Shown: positions 1-11,699 of the stretch, piece after piece
Layout: each line of letters starts with the position of its first letter
How positions within the stretch are numbered: the first letter of the stretch is position 1
Source: Azolla pinnata
Taxonomy: Eukaryota; Streptophyta; Polypodiopsida; Salviniales; Salviniaceae
NCBI GenBank assembly: GCA_037176905.1
Contig: JBBBWG010004592.1
Coordinates: 1 to 29,570, forward strand
DNA length: 29,570 bases
Direction of reading: 5' to 3'
Notes under the pieces: generated by a model
What the model saw: only the letters and a program-made list of their open reading frames with translations
The model's database searches: none
What the model was told of the DNA's origin: nothing
Translations under genes and position numbers: made by a program

Positions 1-53
1 GTGAAAAAACTCAGAGCTTCATAAAATCGCCATAGCCAGCAGCTGCCATAGCT

Positions 54-189
54 GCTTCTTCTTCTTCTTCTTCTTCTTCTTCTGCTTCTGCTTCTGCTTC
101 TGCTTCTGCTTCTGCTTCTTCTTCTTCTTCTTCTTCTTCTTCTTCTTCTGCTTCTGCTTCTGGCTTCTTCTTCTTCTTCTTCTTCTTCC
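54..189. repeat. CTT/CTG trinucleotide microsatellite
   Basis: The tract alternates blocks of CTT (TTC) and CTG (TTCTGC) triplets over about 135 bases. It has one phase slip near position 162, where a single G breaks the register. Open frames across it are only low-complexity Leu/Ser/Ala or Glu/Lys/Ala strings and are not genes. It lies beside telomere-like DNA. Confidence 0.95.
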
Positions 190-350
190 AGAACTGAGTT
201 CAACACTGAGTTGACAAAACTGACATGCAACTTGTCTGTGTCAAAAATGAGGGTTTTTTTCTTTTCAGCACTGTTTAGGGTTTTTTATGGGCTGGGGGTT
301 CGAGGTCTTTCAAAATCTAGGGTTTCATCAGAGCTTTCGGAGCTCGGACA

Positions 351-442
351 CAGTTTTAGGGTTTTCTTAGGGTTTGGACACTTTCTTAGGTTTGGACAGT
401 TTTAGGGTTTTCTTAGGGTTTGGACACTTTCTTAGGTTTGGA
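351..442 (+). repeat. 46-bp tandem repeat (two copies)
   Basis: Two adjacent 46-base units, 351-396 and 397-442, each begin with CAGTTTTAGGG and contain GGACACTTTCTTAGG. A third copy begins at 443 and runs into the 103-bp unit. Each unit carries telomere-like TTTAGGG or TTAGGG motifs. Confidence 0.85.
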
Positions 443-645
443 CAGTTTTAGGGTTTTCTTAGGGTTGGGAAGTTTAGTGAGGGTTTAAGGTTTAGGGTTT
501 TGTTAAGATCTAGAGTGGATAGTTTCAAGCCTTTTTAGGGTTGGACAGTTTTAGGGTTTTCTTAGGGTTGGGAAGTTTAGTGAGGGTTTAAGGTTTAGGG
601 TTTTGTTAAGGTCTAGAGTGGATAATTTCAAGCCTTTTTAGGGTT
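440..645 (+). repeat. 103-bp tandem repeat (two full copies, third partial)
   Basis: Copies start at GGACAG at 440, 543 and 646, an exact 103-base spacing. Copies 1 and 2 differ by only a few substitutions, for example AAGATCTAG against AAGGTCTAG. The third copy decays after about 45 bases. The unit contains several TTTAGGG-like motifs, so telomere-derived DNA has been re-amplified as a longer satellite-like unit. Confidence 0.88.
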
Positions 646-1255
646 GGACAGTTTTAGGGTTTTCTTACGGTTGGGAAGTTTAGGGCTTTCTTAGGATTGG
701 ACAGTTTAGGGTTTAACTCAAAGTGAGCACCAAACTGACGATTAAAGTTGAGGGTTTTAGGGTTTAGGGTTTTTTTAAGATGTAGAATGGACAGTTTCAA
801 GTTTTTTTGAGGGTTGAACAGTTTAGGGTTTTCTTAGGGTTGGGAAGTTTCGGGTTTAACTCAAAGCGAGCACCGGACTGATGATTAAAGTTGAGGGTTT
901 TAGGGTGGGTTTAGGGTTTTTTTAAGTTCCAGATTGGACAGTTTCCGGTCTTTTTCAGGTTCGAACAGTTTAGGGTTTGTGTTAGGGTTTAAGCCAAAGT
1001 GTGCTACTTATGGAGAGATGCATCATGACCCGAGGTTGATTGGAGTTTAGGGTTGGGAAGCTTAGGGTTTAGGGTTTAGGGTTTTGTTAGGGTTTTAGAG
1101 GTTCTTGGTAGGGTTCAGTTTCGGGCATTCTGCTGCTCCTTCCCCCCAATCTTTGATCGATCGATTTTCAGCACTACTACGGAACATAAACCGAATGCAA
1201 CTCCGATGCTCTGTTGCTGCTTGCAATGTTAACAGCGTTGTGTTACCGGTTTTAG

Positions 1256-1300
1256 GGCTTAGGGTTTAGGGTTTAGGGTTTTTTAGGGCTTAGGGTTTTT
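1256..1300 (+). repeat. Short TTTAGGG cluster
   Basis: Several consecutive TTTAGGG or CTTAGGG units are followed by a run of Ts. The cluster is separated from the main block by about 145 bases of non-repetitive DNA. Confidence 0.8.
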
Positions 1301-1447
1301 TTTTTTTTAACCCACTGTTGGATGGCTACGGTAACTCGCATTGAACACAGCACACAGCCATTGATGAATGATGTGCATATACAACAAGTAACTGTCTTGG
1401 CTGTAAATGCAAACCATCGCGTAACATCACTCGGCAACTCTCGACAG

Positions 1448-1522
1448 TAAACCCTAAACCCGAAACCCACCCGAAGGGTTTAGGGTTTAGGGTTTAGGGT
1501 TTAGGATTTAGGGTTTAGGGTT
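1448..1522. repeat. Inverted telomere-like repeats with perfect TTTAGGG array
   Basis: At 1449-1467 the plus strand reads CCCTAAA-type repeat. After an 8-base spacer, 1476-1522 is a nearly perfect TTTAGGG array of about seven units with one GGATTTA variant. The two orientations face each other and could fold into an imperfect hairpin of about 19 bp. Everything earlier in the block is TTTAGGG-oriented, so this CCCTAAA stretch is the one orientation switch seen. Confidence 0.8.
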
Positions 1523-2230
1523 CACTCAGCAGCATGCCCACATCCTTAACCCTAATCCCCAAAATAAGGTCACAGAAGGTTATTTGTACATGCCAAGCAA
1601 TTTGAACCAGAAGAAAGAAAGAGTGTGAAGACCTTTCTTTTACCTCAATCCTTCTTCCACCATAAATTGTGAAATTGCATTGATTGGTGGGACAGAAGCA
1701 TATGATCCAGGGACAACATCAATCAGTCTGTTCGATTGAAGAGACAAAGCACCCATCGATCAATCAATCGTTGCCTCCCAATCATAAACCCGGAAAAGAA
1801 AACCAAAACAAAATGGAACAGAAAGAAAAGTGAAAGAAGACTTCCAAATCATTGTTTTGGAGCTCTGAAACAGATGGTGTGCTGTGACGTCTAATGGTTC
1901 AATTAGATCTGCAACCACAAACATGTTAGAGATATAGCCAGAATTCGCCCAAATGCAAAAGCCCAACACAATCTGGTTTGGCGGAGATTCCACCAAGGCA
2001 ACAGTCAGTTTTAACAATCAATTTTGATTTACAACCAAGCAAAGCTTTTTATGCGGCACAACAATACATCATCTGCACTGCCATCGCTGAGATCATGACC
2101 AATGATTGAAATGTGTGGAGTAAAAATGCCCAGGATAAACAAGACACTGAAAAAATGAGCCTGAGATTTGAATCAGACAAAAAAGACATATTACAAATGG
2201 TTGCTGGGTTGTCGAAGACAACTCTTCCAA
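1523..2230. other. Gene-free stretch, includes TT9 3' UTR
   Basis: This is AT-rich, non-repetitive sequence directly downstream of the TT9 stop codon on the minus strand, so its right part should be the 3' untranslated region. I see no canonical AATAAA on the minus strand here. An 85-codon minus-strand open frame at 1760-2017 has no recognisable motif and is most likely chance. Confidence 0.5.
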
Positions 2231-5200
2231 CTATGGCTGCTCTCCAGAGCCACCACTGTTTTTATTGCTTGTAGCAGCAAGAGATGGTTCACTGAGGAAT
2301 GGTTCCAGAATGTCTTGTACAGCAGATCTCTGGATTTCCATCTCCTCAAACATGACTGTTTGGGCATACTTACACATCTTATCATCTTGAAAAGCGAGTG
2401 TCCACCTACCATCCAGAAGACGTTTTACGCGCGTTCTCCCACTGCTCCCAACTTTCCCACCATCGGTGGATGGAGGCTGAGGAGGTCGAATTCGCAAATG
2501 TAGCCATTTTGGATGTTCATCGTCTATCCTGGGCTGTATCCAGCAAGGTAAAAAATCATAAAGAAAATAAATGAGTTGGAACTAATCGAAGCAAAAGCAT
2601 CAACATTGATGTGAGGCCATTACAAGGCCGCAATGGGAAACAAAATCAGATATCAATTGATGCAACACCGCTAAAGTATCAAATGGATAGCAGCACTGAG
2701 TCAATTATTGATGGCAAACCAAATGCAGTTGACTGTTCTCAGGAAGCACTATGCCTGTAATAATCTACAAATCAATAAGAAGAATGAATAGCCGGAAAGA
2801 CAACGCCACAAAATGCCCTTAAAACGACCAAAAGGGAAGCAAAAAATGCATTGATGTATCAATGATCGATAATACAGAACAAATGACCTTTCCCTACACA
2901 TACATTTGATCCTGCCAAAGCTGCAATGATGCGAATGATTCCTCTGTTAGGTCTTAGCGGTGCGTCTTCGGCAAGAATCAACCACCCATCTGTTCCCTTT
3001 GAGTATACAAGCAAATACACGAGCTTTTCCTTTCCCTTTTCAAATGCAATCTTGCAACGAATTCCCTCGCCTGAAATACAACCATACCTAGCATCAGCTG
3101 CAAGAATAAACCACTGCAGTGAATATATGTATGCTACCCTTATTTTTCCTAAAACCTCCTAGAGGACAGCCTCTAACAAGTTGGGGTATACAGCTATCAT
3201 TCCTCCCTAGATGTTGGGTGTGAGGTCCCGCCTGTAGTTCACAAATCATTCATACATGTGAACACATTTGTTCACTGTGGCTGGACATCTCTTATTGTCA
3301 TGTGAACACACCCTGTTAAGGGTTCATATAATAGCATTTTCTTCTGCACCAACACAGGCAGGCGGTTGGGTACACACCAAATCAGTTTCTCCTCTTCTCT
3401 CTGCACAGTCCTATAATAGCTGTGCTGCCTCTCACATCCTTCTTTCCTTAAACCTAGAAACTTCTGAAATAACACAAGTATTTTGACACTATATCAATGG
3501 GCTGCTAACCTTGCTTCCAATCAATAATGCATCTTTCTTAGGTTTTCCTATATTTAAGATCTTATGAGTTTCCTACAAAACTTGAAGCTCATCATTTATG
3601 AAATCAATTTAACCAGTATCTTACTCAAATCAATTTCCGTGTCTCTTTTGACAGCGCTTATCTGAACACCAGTCCTCCCTGTTTTTGGCCTTTGTACCTT
3701 CTCCTTAGGTTGTTTTAGAGAGGGGGCATCTGGTATTGATCCCTCTAAAACAAAGGTCCGAAGTTGATGCAAAATCACAAAAACCTGATAATGAAGACAG
3801 AGCCTTAAGACTACGGAATTGGACATCAACCAAAAGATTTTGCAGCATCATATAATGTAACGTCAGCATGATAATCACACCTTCACAGATGATTGCATTC
3901 TCTCTCCGATAAAAGCTGAAGATGTATCAACTGTAAGAATGGATGAGAAATACTTAATGGCAAGCCATACAGTATGTTAGGGACCAGAATCAAATACATG
4001 GGCATACCAGCTGCAAATGTCGATCTAGGGTTTGGCCATAGAACAAAAGATGTGTCCTTGTTTAAAACTGATGTTTCAGTTGCTATAAAGGCAAGGAATA
4101 TAAAGTTTTATTACTAGACAAATTTGCTTTACTTTACTATGATGGACAATGGTAAAGAAATCCACCTTTTTTACAGGCCTTCCATTCTTCGGTAAGTATC
4201 GTTGGAACTAAATCACACCAGCAGTCTCTCGTCTCTTTCATAAGGCCATCTAGAGCTGCAGCATATGCTTCCTGTCATGCATCACCAATTTCAGAGAACT
4301 GAGAGTGCCAAGATCCTTTAAAACGTTATATCAACCTAAAAACAACATGCAATACTTTGGACATCCTCCAAAAGTCTAATGCCATATTGAAATTCATACT
4401 AACTCAGTGATGATCTTAAGCTGTGGGATAATGAGAATTAGGATTGTTTTGAACTATGTAACATTTGAATCACAATAATACTTACACTCAGCATGGGGAC
4501 ATGATGCTCACGGAGTTTTTGCTCATGGTAAGGTAGAAGCTGACGCAGCAACCACCCAGTGTGCCACAGTGCTTCTGCACAAGGAGCAGGACTACGACAA
4601 AGAAGTCTCATTAATGAATCGAGCACCTGTAAAGCATCGCCAAATAAGAGTGTTTCTAGCCCAGTTATATTATTTTTAATGCAATGTCAAGTTGGAAAGA
4701 AAAAATGTGTCTGCAGTGGAAAGGTTCAAAACATGCCTGATACCTGTTCCTTCTTGGACTCCCAGGGGCAGATTCACTTCCAACAGCACAATCACGAATG
4801 CTTTCCCGTAATGTTATGTAGCTCTTCAAATAAACTTCGGCCAAATTTATCTATCCATTGAGATGATAAGCTTCAAAGATTCCCCAAATATGCACTCAAA
4901 AGACAGGAACTTACATGATCATCAGTTTGTGGACTTGAAGATGGCATATTTTGATGTGCATCATCACTACAAGAGCTGGATTCCTTGACCTCCAGCCTCA
5001 TCGTCTAAAAATTCAATAAGAAAATTCTAAAATTACCCTGAAAAAATACATGAGGTACAAAATCGACAACCATAAGATATAACACATAATCACAAACACC
5101 TAAATAGCACCTGGCTATTCAACCTCTCATCAACAATCATATCGTTACAATTACTTTTGAGGAAAGTACCGTGATCACAATTTCTGTCCCAAGGTCTTTC

Positions 5201-6988
5201 AGGGGTTCCAGTAATCCACATTTTGCATATATAATCACAAAAAAAATAAATGAATAGATTCTGATACACAGCCTACCACAAATCTTGGAAGCACAAAGTT
5301 GAATAATTTAATCAGGCATACTTCAATTGACAGGTCATAGCCCCCATGAGGTAAGGTTGGCCAAGAGACTACAAATATGCTTTTACAGCAAGATCGATAT
5401 TTGATATGCCTCTTACAGATGCAGATCTCGAATACATAACATAGTTATTAAACAATATCTTATTTTGATAAACCCAAAACAAGACGTTAGAATAGTTTCT
5501 TGTAACACTATATTCAAACGAGTCAAACTTAATAGCTAGTTTCTTGTCAGCACAACTGCCAAAAAGCTAAGAGGAATTCGAGTAGCAAATAAAGAAGGCA
5601 AGTAGTTTTCACCTGTTCACAGGATGCTCTCACGCTACTTACATCAATATTGTCGTCTGCTTCACTCTTGGGTACAGGTGAGAAAAGAACCTCTTCATCA
5701 GTATTATTACCAACCAAAGCTTGCTGCACAAAAGCCTCCCATGTTCCATAGAATCAGTTAAGATTAAGGAAAGATAACAATATGCCTTGAAAATGGTGCA
5801 TAGAGCACATTACCAGTAACAATTTCTTGTGGCGCTTGCGTTGAGGAAGAATCCCCAACGCATCCAACAATGTCTCATTTAGTACTGCTTAATTGGAGAT
5901 AAGAAAATATCATTTCAATCAAGTAACGCAGATCTATCTCAGGTACAAATCTTAACGAGATATACACTTGTGATTCAGACCTGTATTTTGAAGCATTGCA
6001 ATCAAAACATTCAAAGACGCTAGGACAAGCTTGTCGTTCTCACAAAATAGGTAAGACAGGAGCAACTCTCTGCAAAGACATGACATAAACCTTTATACAC
6101 TTTCACGAGAAAACGAATTTACGTACAGAATGGAGAAATTAAAAATATATATGGTCTTCAAATAGCCATCCATGTAGATCTTACGGAAGACAGGTGAAAG
6201 GAAAAAATAAAAATAAAAATTGTCTATGCTAAGCTGCTTCCCTATGTAAGTAGACTTAGCAAAAATCAAAGCAATATGGTGTCTCAATAAGTACGAAAAA
6301 CTTCCAGCAAAATGGCACGCCATTATCAGTAATCATTTGAGAAGACAATGCATTGCAGTACTTTACCCTACCACCGGGAGGGGAGGGCACACCTGGGATA
6401 CACATGCACAGGACCTGCCCTCTTCTATTCCTAATGCTAGGTATCTCCTCCTTCCCTAGTTCACCTCTCACACTTTCTCTCTCATAATGAATTCCCTCAT
6501 TTTAATCCACCTGTTGCAAATGTCTTGGTATCAAAGTTCCAGCTACAATTAACTGGAGCATGTGCTTTGAGTCTTGGCTTCAAATTGACATCAGATGTTT
6601 GAGAACCAATCCAACCAGTGTGATACTCATGGATGGGAGGTAAAAGGAAGTTAATTAATGCATGGTGATTCAAATCTTAATCTATGATAGAAGTATGGGA
6701 AGGCACTTCCCCACTACCACTAGCTACCAAGTTATACTATCAGAAACAGTTACTCAAAAAATAGAGATGATGGCATTACAAAAAGTGCTAGATATATCCT
6801 AAAAGATTAGGATTTGTCAAACCATAAATCACCATAACTTGGTTAGAATGTTGAATATATACTGCAAAAAAAATTATAAGAGCGAAATACAATCATTTGG
6901 TTGGGTGCTTGACATAAGGAAATGGTTCAGAAGGAGGGCTGTGGAAGATTTCCTGGAGCACAGAAGTCATCTTAAACACTCCCAATCT

Positions 6989-7045
<57 letters not shown>

Positions 7046-9820
7046 CCGGTTTTCTACATCCCTCTGTCTTCTGTCTCCTCTCTGTCCCTCTAATCCACCT
7101 CACAAATGTGCGCTCCCTCAATCACTCTCTTCAGGCTCTCTCATTCTCTCATGCACACAATCCCGATTCTTCAAAACAAGAGACCAAAAGAAAGAGAAAA
7201 GAGAGAATATGTGGCAAAGATGGACAAGCAGACAGAGTAGAGGCTTAGTAGTATCGCTAATGAAATCAAGCATCAAGGAGTATAGTGATGAAAATAAAAA
7301 GAACGGACTGTAGGAACAATGTGTTGATTACCAGCTGGCTCCCAAAACAAGAAATAGAACTTTCCAAATAAAAAGAACATACGGATGAGAAAGAAACCAG
7401 AGCAAATGTGTGCCAGCAACAAAATTGTGCAGAACTAAGAAAAGACCCTACCTTCCATTATTTGAGACAATTGCTTCGTTAGATTGGCCTCCTGAAACAA
7501 GCCCTTTGTCCTTGGAAGAGCTTTTCTTCAGGAGTTCCAGTCCAATCCCATTCACTAATTCCTTTTGTTTTACAACCTGGAAGAGACATGAAAGCAGGTA
7601 CAAGGATGACAATTCCTTCGTCTGCAATTCCTGTAATTTTTCTGGTCATTAGTCAACTTTTCAATATAAACGAAGTACTGTGGAAGTAGAAGAATATGTC
7701 TTACAGTTGCTTGGTACGGGCGGAGAGACGGAATTAAAACTGGAATAACAAGCAGGTCCAGTATGTGCCATGACATGAGTTTACTCAATGGAGGCATCCC
7801 TGCATTAATTATATCATTACAGTAGAACAGGAGATCCCCTGTTTCTGCAATAGCCTCTTCAAGTTTCGCAATGGTTGGCATTGAGTCAGGATTCCTGTAG
7901 AACAGAAAGGCAAAAGAAAGAATCAAAACTCTGAACACAACAGCTCAATGCGTTTTAGGTTGTAATCTTAACCATATGGACTGACAATCAAAACTGTCAA
8001 AAAGTTGAGAATTACTTGGCTGCATCTGTAACATAGTCAACTAATCTGGCTGTCTGCTCTGTCAGGGAAGTAACTAGCTCTAAAAAGTAGCCAACTGATT
8101 GTTGACTCATAATGAACTTCCGGATAGCTTCATCATCAACTGCAGAAGCTTAATGTTATATGAAAAGTAGCTGACATTGATACCATAGGCACTCTAGATG
8201 CTAACATATGAAAGCTTCATTTCTTAATAAGCTAGAATGTTTAGCATATAAAAAATAGCGTACTGTTGTAGATGTGCAACGTAAGTGTTCGTACAGCAAT
8301 TCGCACCATACTCTCTTCATGATGAGCAAACTTGATAGCCTCTGTATAAAGAGGAAACTCTACAACCTCATCCTATAAAATCCTTTCAGATAATCAGTTC
8401 ATATGCTACTTTCTCTTAGTCCTGTTATGAGAGATTACTTCAAATTGTATCATACATTGTTTGTCTTAACAAAGAAAGAGATTGTATACTTGTCAAGTTT
8501 AGTGCTGATAGTCCTGCACATGAAAGGAAGAAATGGCAGAAAAATCCAAAGCTTAATATTGACTCATAATCTCAGGAAATCTAGAAACAGAATTATCATT
8601 AATGCAAGCCAACCTCAATAAGGAAATGAAGTATGCAACCAATTCCTCATTCTGAAAGTCATAAGGATATGTGATTAAACTGTTGATATATTCGTTGCTG
8701 AAAAGGTAGTCTGCAGCAAATCATCATCAAAGCCAATTAGTTCACATAAAGATATGACACATTTGCTAGTTTATTTTTTCTGTAAATTTTAATAAGTTTT
8801 GGAAACCATGAATAAAAAAGACTTGAGAAGTTTAAGATATTCACATAAACATATCATGTTACAATGGTTCCAGTACACCAGAGTCAATTAGTATACTAGA
8901 AAATTTAGAAGTGGCATCACAAAAGATAAGAAGCCAGAAATAATGTAGCTACCAGGAGTAATCTCATACAATCAACTTAATGCATTTAAACATTGTCTTA
9001 CATATTGCTTGCTCACTGCGCATACTTTGGACCATTATGTTCAATGTTTGCAAAAGCTGCACAATGACACTTGAGTTTCTGCTATGTTTCAGGATATAGA
9101 TAAACTGAGCCATGACTTGCTTCTCCATAAAGAACCTGTAAAAGAATTAAAGTTGGGGAAACATATCATGTCACAATGATTCCAGCAGCTGCAATAAAAT
9201 CCTTGGCATACAATGTTGTCAAGTACAATGTTGTTAAGTAATTACTCAAAAAAGGAAGGATCATGCTGGTCTCCCCAAATCAGCAATTCTGCCATTGATC
9301 GAAGGGTCTCTATCACGAGATCCTGTGATACATTAGTTGCTGAGTTCTTGTTAGCTAAAGGCTAGAAATCCAGCCATCGGTACCATAAAGTTAGGGCCAT
9401 TAAATGCACATGTCTCATTCAAGTTAAAAACCACACTTCTGTTTTTGCAACACCTCTCTGCATATATAGCTAATCTGGAAGTATTGCATTATGTGAATAA
9501 ACTCATTCATGTTCGCATCCTCCCTAAATTTTGAAATCTCACTTTTTTGACAGAAAAATATAAATTATAACAATGATAGACAATGATTATAGTTTTCATA
9601 TACAATCTTCAACACATTCATACCTTGTTGGTATCATTTAACATCATAGCCCTTTGCAATTGTTCATTTAAGTATCTATATTAGGAGAAAAAACACCAAA
9701 ATGGTGTGAGAAATGAGGTGATAATACCTACAACATAATTGAACACAAACTACTTAAACCAACTTCATACTTGAGCTCATCCAAGGAGAACCGCTCCCTA
9801 GAGCGCCAGAAGCTCCACAT
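2231..9820 (-). CDS. TT9: TRANSPARENT TESTA 9 / GFS9 homologue (CLEC16A family), 21 coding exons
   Basis: The spliced protein is 814 aa. Exons in order: 9820-9771, 9675-9624, 9322-9246, 9135-9002, 8710-8614, 8513-8456, 8372-8264, 8139-8016, 7894-7705, 7630-7452, 6069-5981, 5884-5814, 5723-5613, 5004-4915, 4823-4737, 4626-4486, 4271-4166, 3930-3881, 3784-3625, 3070-2904, 2533-2231 (TAG). All exon phases join without a stop. The start [17 protein letters not shown] is the family N-terminus. The FPL domain spans about residues 35-205, with the FPL motif itself at 162-164. The C-terminal block ([41 protein letters not shown]) is also characteristic. In Arabidopsis, TT9/GFS9 is a Golgi-associated peripheral protein needed for vacuolar trafficking and seed-coat flavonoid accumulation; animal CLEC16A acts in endosomal/lysosomal pathways. 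One intron uses a GC donor (4736-4735). Intron 10 (6070-7451) is the longest coding intron and holds a (CA)n tract. Family assignment is very secure. Exon ends are inferred from splice motifs and phase, not transcripts. Confidence 0.92.
6993..7044. repeat. (CA)26 dinucleotide microsatellite
   Basis: This is an uninterrupted CA run of 52 bases inside TT9 intron 10. It produces a false Thr-His open frame on the plus strand. As an uninterrupted dinucleotide tract it is likely to be length-polymorphic. Confidence 0.97.
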
Positions 9821-9849
9821 TATAAGCCAGCTTCTTCAATATGCAAGTT
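9771..9849 (-). other. TT9: TT9 first coding exon with putative 29-nt leader
   Basis: On the minus strand a good acceptor (GTTTGCAG at 9857-9850) lies 29 bases upstream of the ATG at 9820-9818. The exon continues to a GTATGA donor at 9770. This suggests that translation starts in the second transcribed exon, after a leader intron. The ATG choice is fixed by the conserved N-terminal sequence. Confidence 0.45.
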
Positions 9850-11091
9850 CTGCAAACTCTAAATCCAGTTGTTCATCAAGGACACATGCCTTGCACCGTA
9901 TATACACGATTTGATGCTAGATATCTCAAAATTCATTATTGCGATCAAATCCTGAGTATTTATCAATGCAATGCTAGCATATATACAAAAATTATTAGAC
10001 AGAAAAGAACCTGCTTATCATATAAAAGTTATATTAACATTATCTCACTAACCTTAAAAACTATTTCAGAAAGATAAGAAGAAAATTTTGATTGGCATTA
10101 CCAATCAATTTGTAAAAGAGAAAGTATGTTGACTCATTAAGCCATTTAGACGGTGTGTTTTCTTACACATCACGTTGTGGAGGTCAGTTTTAAGAGATTC
10201 AATATTGGACTAACGGTGGTTATCTTTGACATTGTTTGATTTCACATTCCATTACCGCCTAAGCATTGATTATTCTGCCAATCACTTCATAGAACTACCT
10301 CTTTAATCCTATAATTCACAATAATCCTAAGATATATTAATTACTGCCATGCGAAAAAAATAAGCTCCTTGGAAGTAGAAATCAATTCATCAGAATGTGA
10401 ATGGTTTAATCAATATTCCGTGGTCAGACTTTTGTGATTCTCTCCTAGGAGACCCTATTATCTTTTGAGTTGAGTCATGTTGCATTCAGAGCACACACTA
10501 TTACTACCCAAGATTTTAAATGCTAATTGATTCTACAGAAGTAATCGGTGCAATTTTTTGCTAAAATTATACGTTCTTCTATGACAACAATTAGAATTTG
10601 GTAAGTTGTGATTGGGATGAAGTTCAAAACACTCTTTCTTGATCAGCAACGAGAATGTGATGCATCAGATCATGCCACACATACGATTCATCCTTTAAAA
10701 AAGTTACTTTCCTTGATTATCCATTCTGTCTGCGTTCTGCGCTGTTACATGTGTGATCCATAGGGGATCCATAATATGATTTTGCAACAACTCATTCTTT
10801 ACCGAATTCTAACCTGATTGAGGCAAAAAAAGGGGAGGGGGTGTCTCACGCCTCCCGGGAGCTGCTTCAAGGGTTTCCCTGCATCCAATCCGGACAAATG
10901 GCGCACATCCAATGCGTCCTAAAAGGAGATCGGAACACAGAGGAACCCTTTGTAGGTGATAAAACAGGGTAAAGAAATACAGATCTAGAGATATGCTAGC
11001 AGTCCCGAAAGATCTGCAGATTCATATGAATACGCTGAAGAAAAGCAAACCTGGAAAAACACGTGCAAAAAGAGGTCTTTTGACGGCCTAC
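9850..11091 (-). other. Putative TT9 5' UTR (leader) intron
   Basis: On the minus strand this stretch runs from a GTAGGC donor at 11091 to the GTTTGCAG acceptor at 9850. It is AT-rich, especially 9850-10800, with no supported coding sequence. Near 10840-10930 is a more GC-rich patch that could be an extra or alternative leader exon. Splicing is inferred from motifs only. Confidence 0.35.
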
Positions 11092-11240
11092 CTCGGTAGA
11101 AATGAGCAGCACGAAGCAGAGCTCCTGATGAAGAAGGAGGAGCTGCTGCAGACGAAGAAGAAGAAGGAACGACGGCAAATCACACGGGCAAAAACAGAAG
11201 AATCTTCACCGAAGAAAGACACGGACGGAGAAGGAGAAAC
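11092..11240 (-). other. Putative non-coding leader exon of TT9
   Basis: On the minus strand this is a CT-rich stretch with CTTCTTCTTC and CAGCAGCTCCTCC, typical of plant 5' UTRs, ending in a GAG/GTAGGC donor at 11092/11091. The upstream limit is a guess. A poly(T)/poly(A)-rich stretch at 11260-11350 may mark the promoter side. Open frames here on either strand look like chance readings of the low-complexity leader. Confidence 0.35.
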
Positions 11241-11563
11241 TTTGTATTTTATTTTGGCTCTTTTTTATTCCATTATTTTTCATTATTTCTCTAACCTGCG
11301 TTTTTTTTTTGTTTTTTTTTTTGTCATTCCATATTTCTCGTTTTTTTTTTCTTGCGTTTTCGATCGACTTCAGGTCTGATTTTATTTCTAGTTTTAGTTG
11401 TGCAATTCTGCGGTTCTCTTTCATCTGTTTTCAGATTCTCACTTTTACTATTATTTTTTCGCCAGATTCCAGATGAGTTCTGCTTGTCGATCGATCATCC
11501 GAACCGGAATCAGTCGCATGAGCCAAAGTGGATGTTGATCGTCGTGTACAATCATTAACAGAT

Positions 11564-11699
11564 GCTTACATGATCGCATCATGCTATTTATGCCAAGATA
11601 ATCGGCTATACATGATCGTTATCATGCAGGGTGAAAACAAAACGCTTACATGATCGAATCAAGGTGTTACTGTTATGGCAAGATAATCTGTTATATGTC
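11564..11699 (+). repeat. Diverged direct repeat, offset 80-85 bp
   Basis: Copy 1 (from 11564) and copy 2 (from 11644) both begin GCTTACATGATCG. They share CAAGATAATC followed by a TATACATG or TATATG ending. A small indel changes the spacing from 80 to 85 bases across the unit. The motif ACATGATCG also occurs at about 11610. Function unknown. Confidence 0.7.

Larger units (their letters stand above)
250..1110. repeat. Degenerate interstitial telomere-like repeat block
   Basis: TTTAGGG and near variants (TTAGGG, GGGTTTT, TTTAAGG) recur every 10 to 30 bases, all with the G-rich strand on the plus strand. Short perfect runs occur near 1061-1082. Between the heptamers are recurring spacers such as TTGGACAG and CTTAGGTTTGG, so this is not a clean terminal array but an old amplified block of telomere-derived sequence. 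No gene is supported here. The orientation and density suggest a subtelomeric position or an interstitial telomeric relic; this sequence alone does not separate the two. Confidence 0.9.

Noticed and set aside
1760..2017. 85-codon minus-strand frame just downstream of TT9
   Set aside because: It follows the TT9 stop on the same strand and most likely lies in the 3' UTR; no motif and no conserved start context.
10993..11379. 128-codon plus-strand frame with Lys/Glu-rich region
   Set aside because: It is antisense to the CT-rich inferred TT9 leader and ends in a poly(T)-derived Phe run; low complexity explains it.
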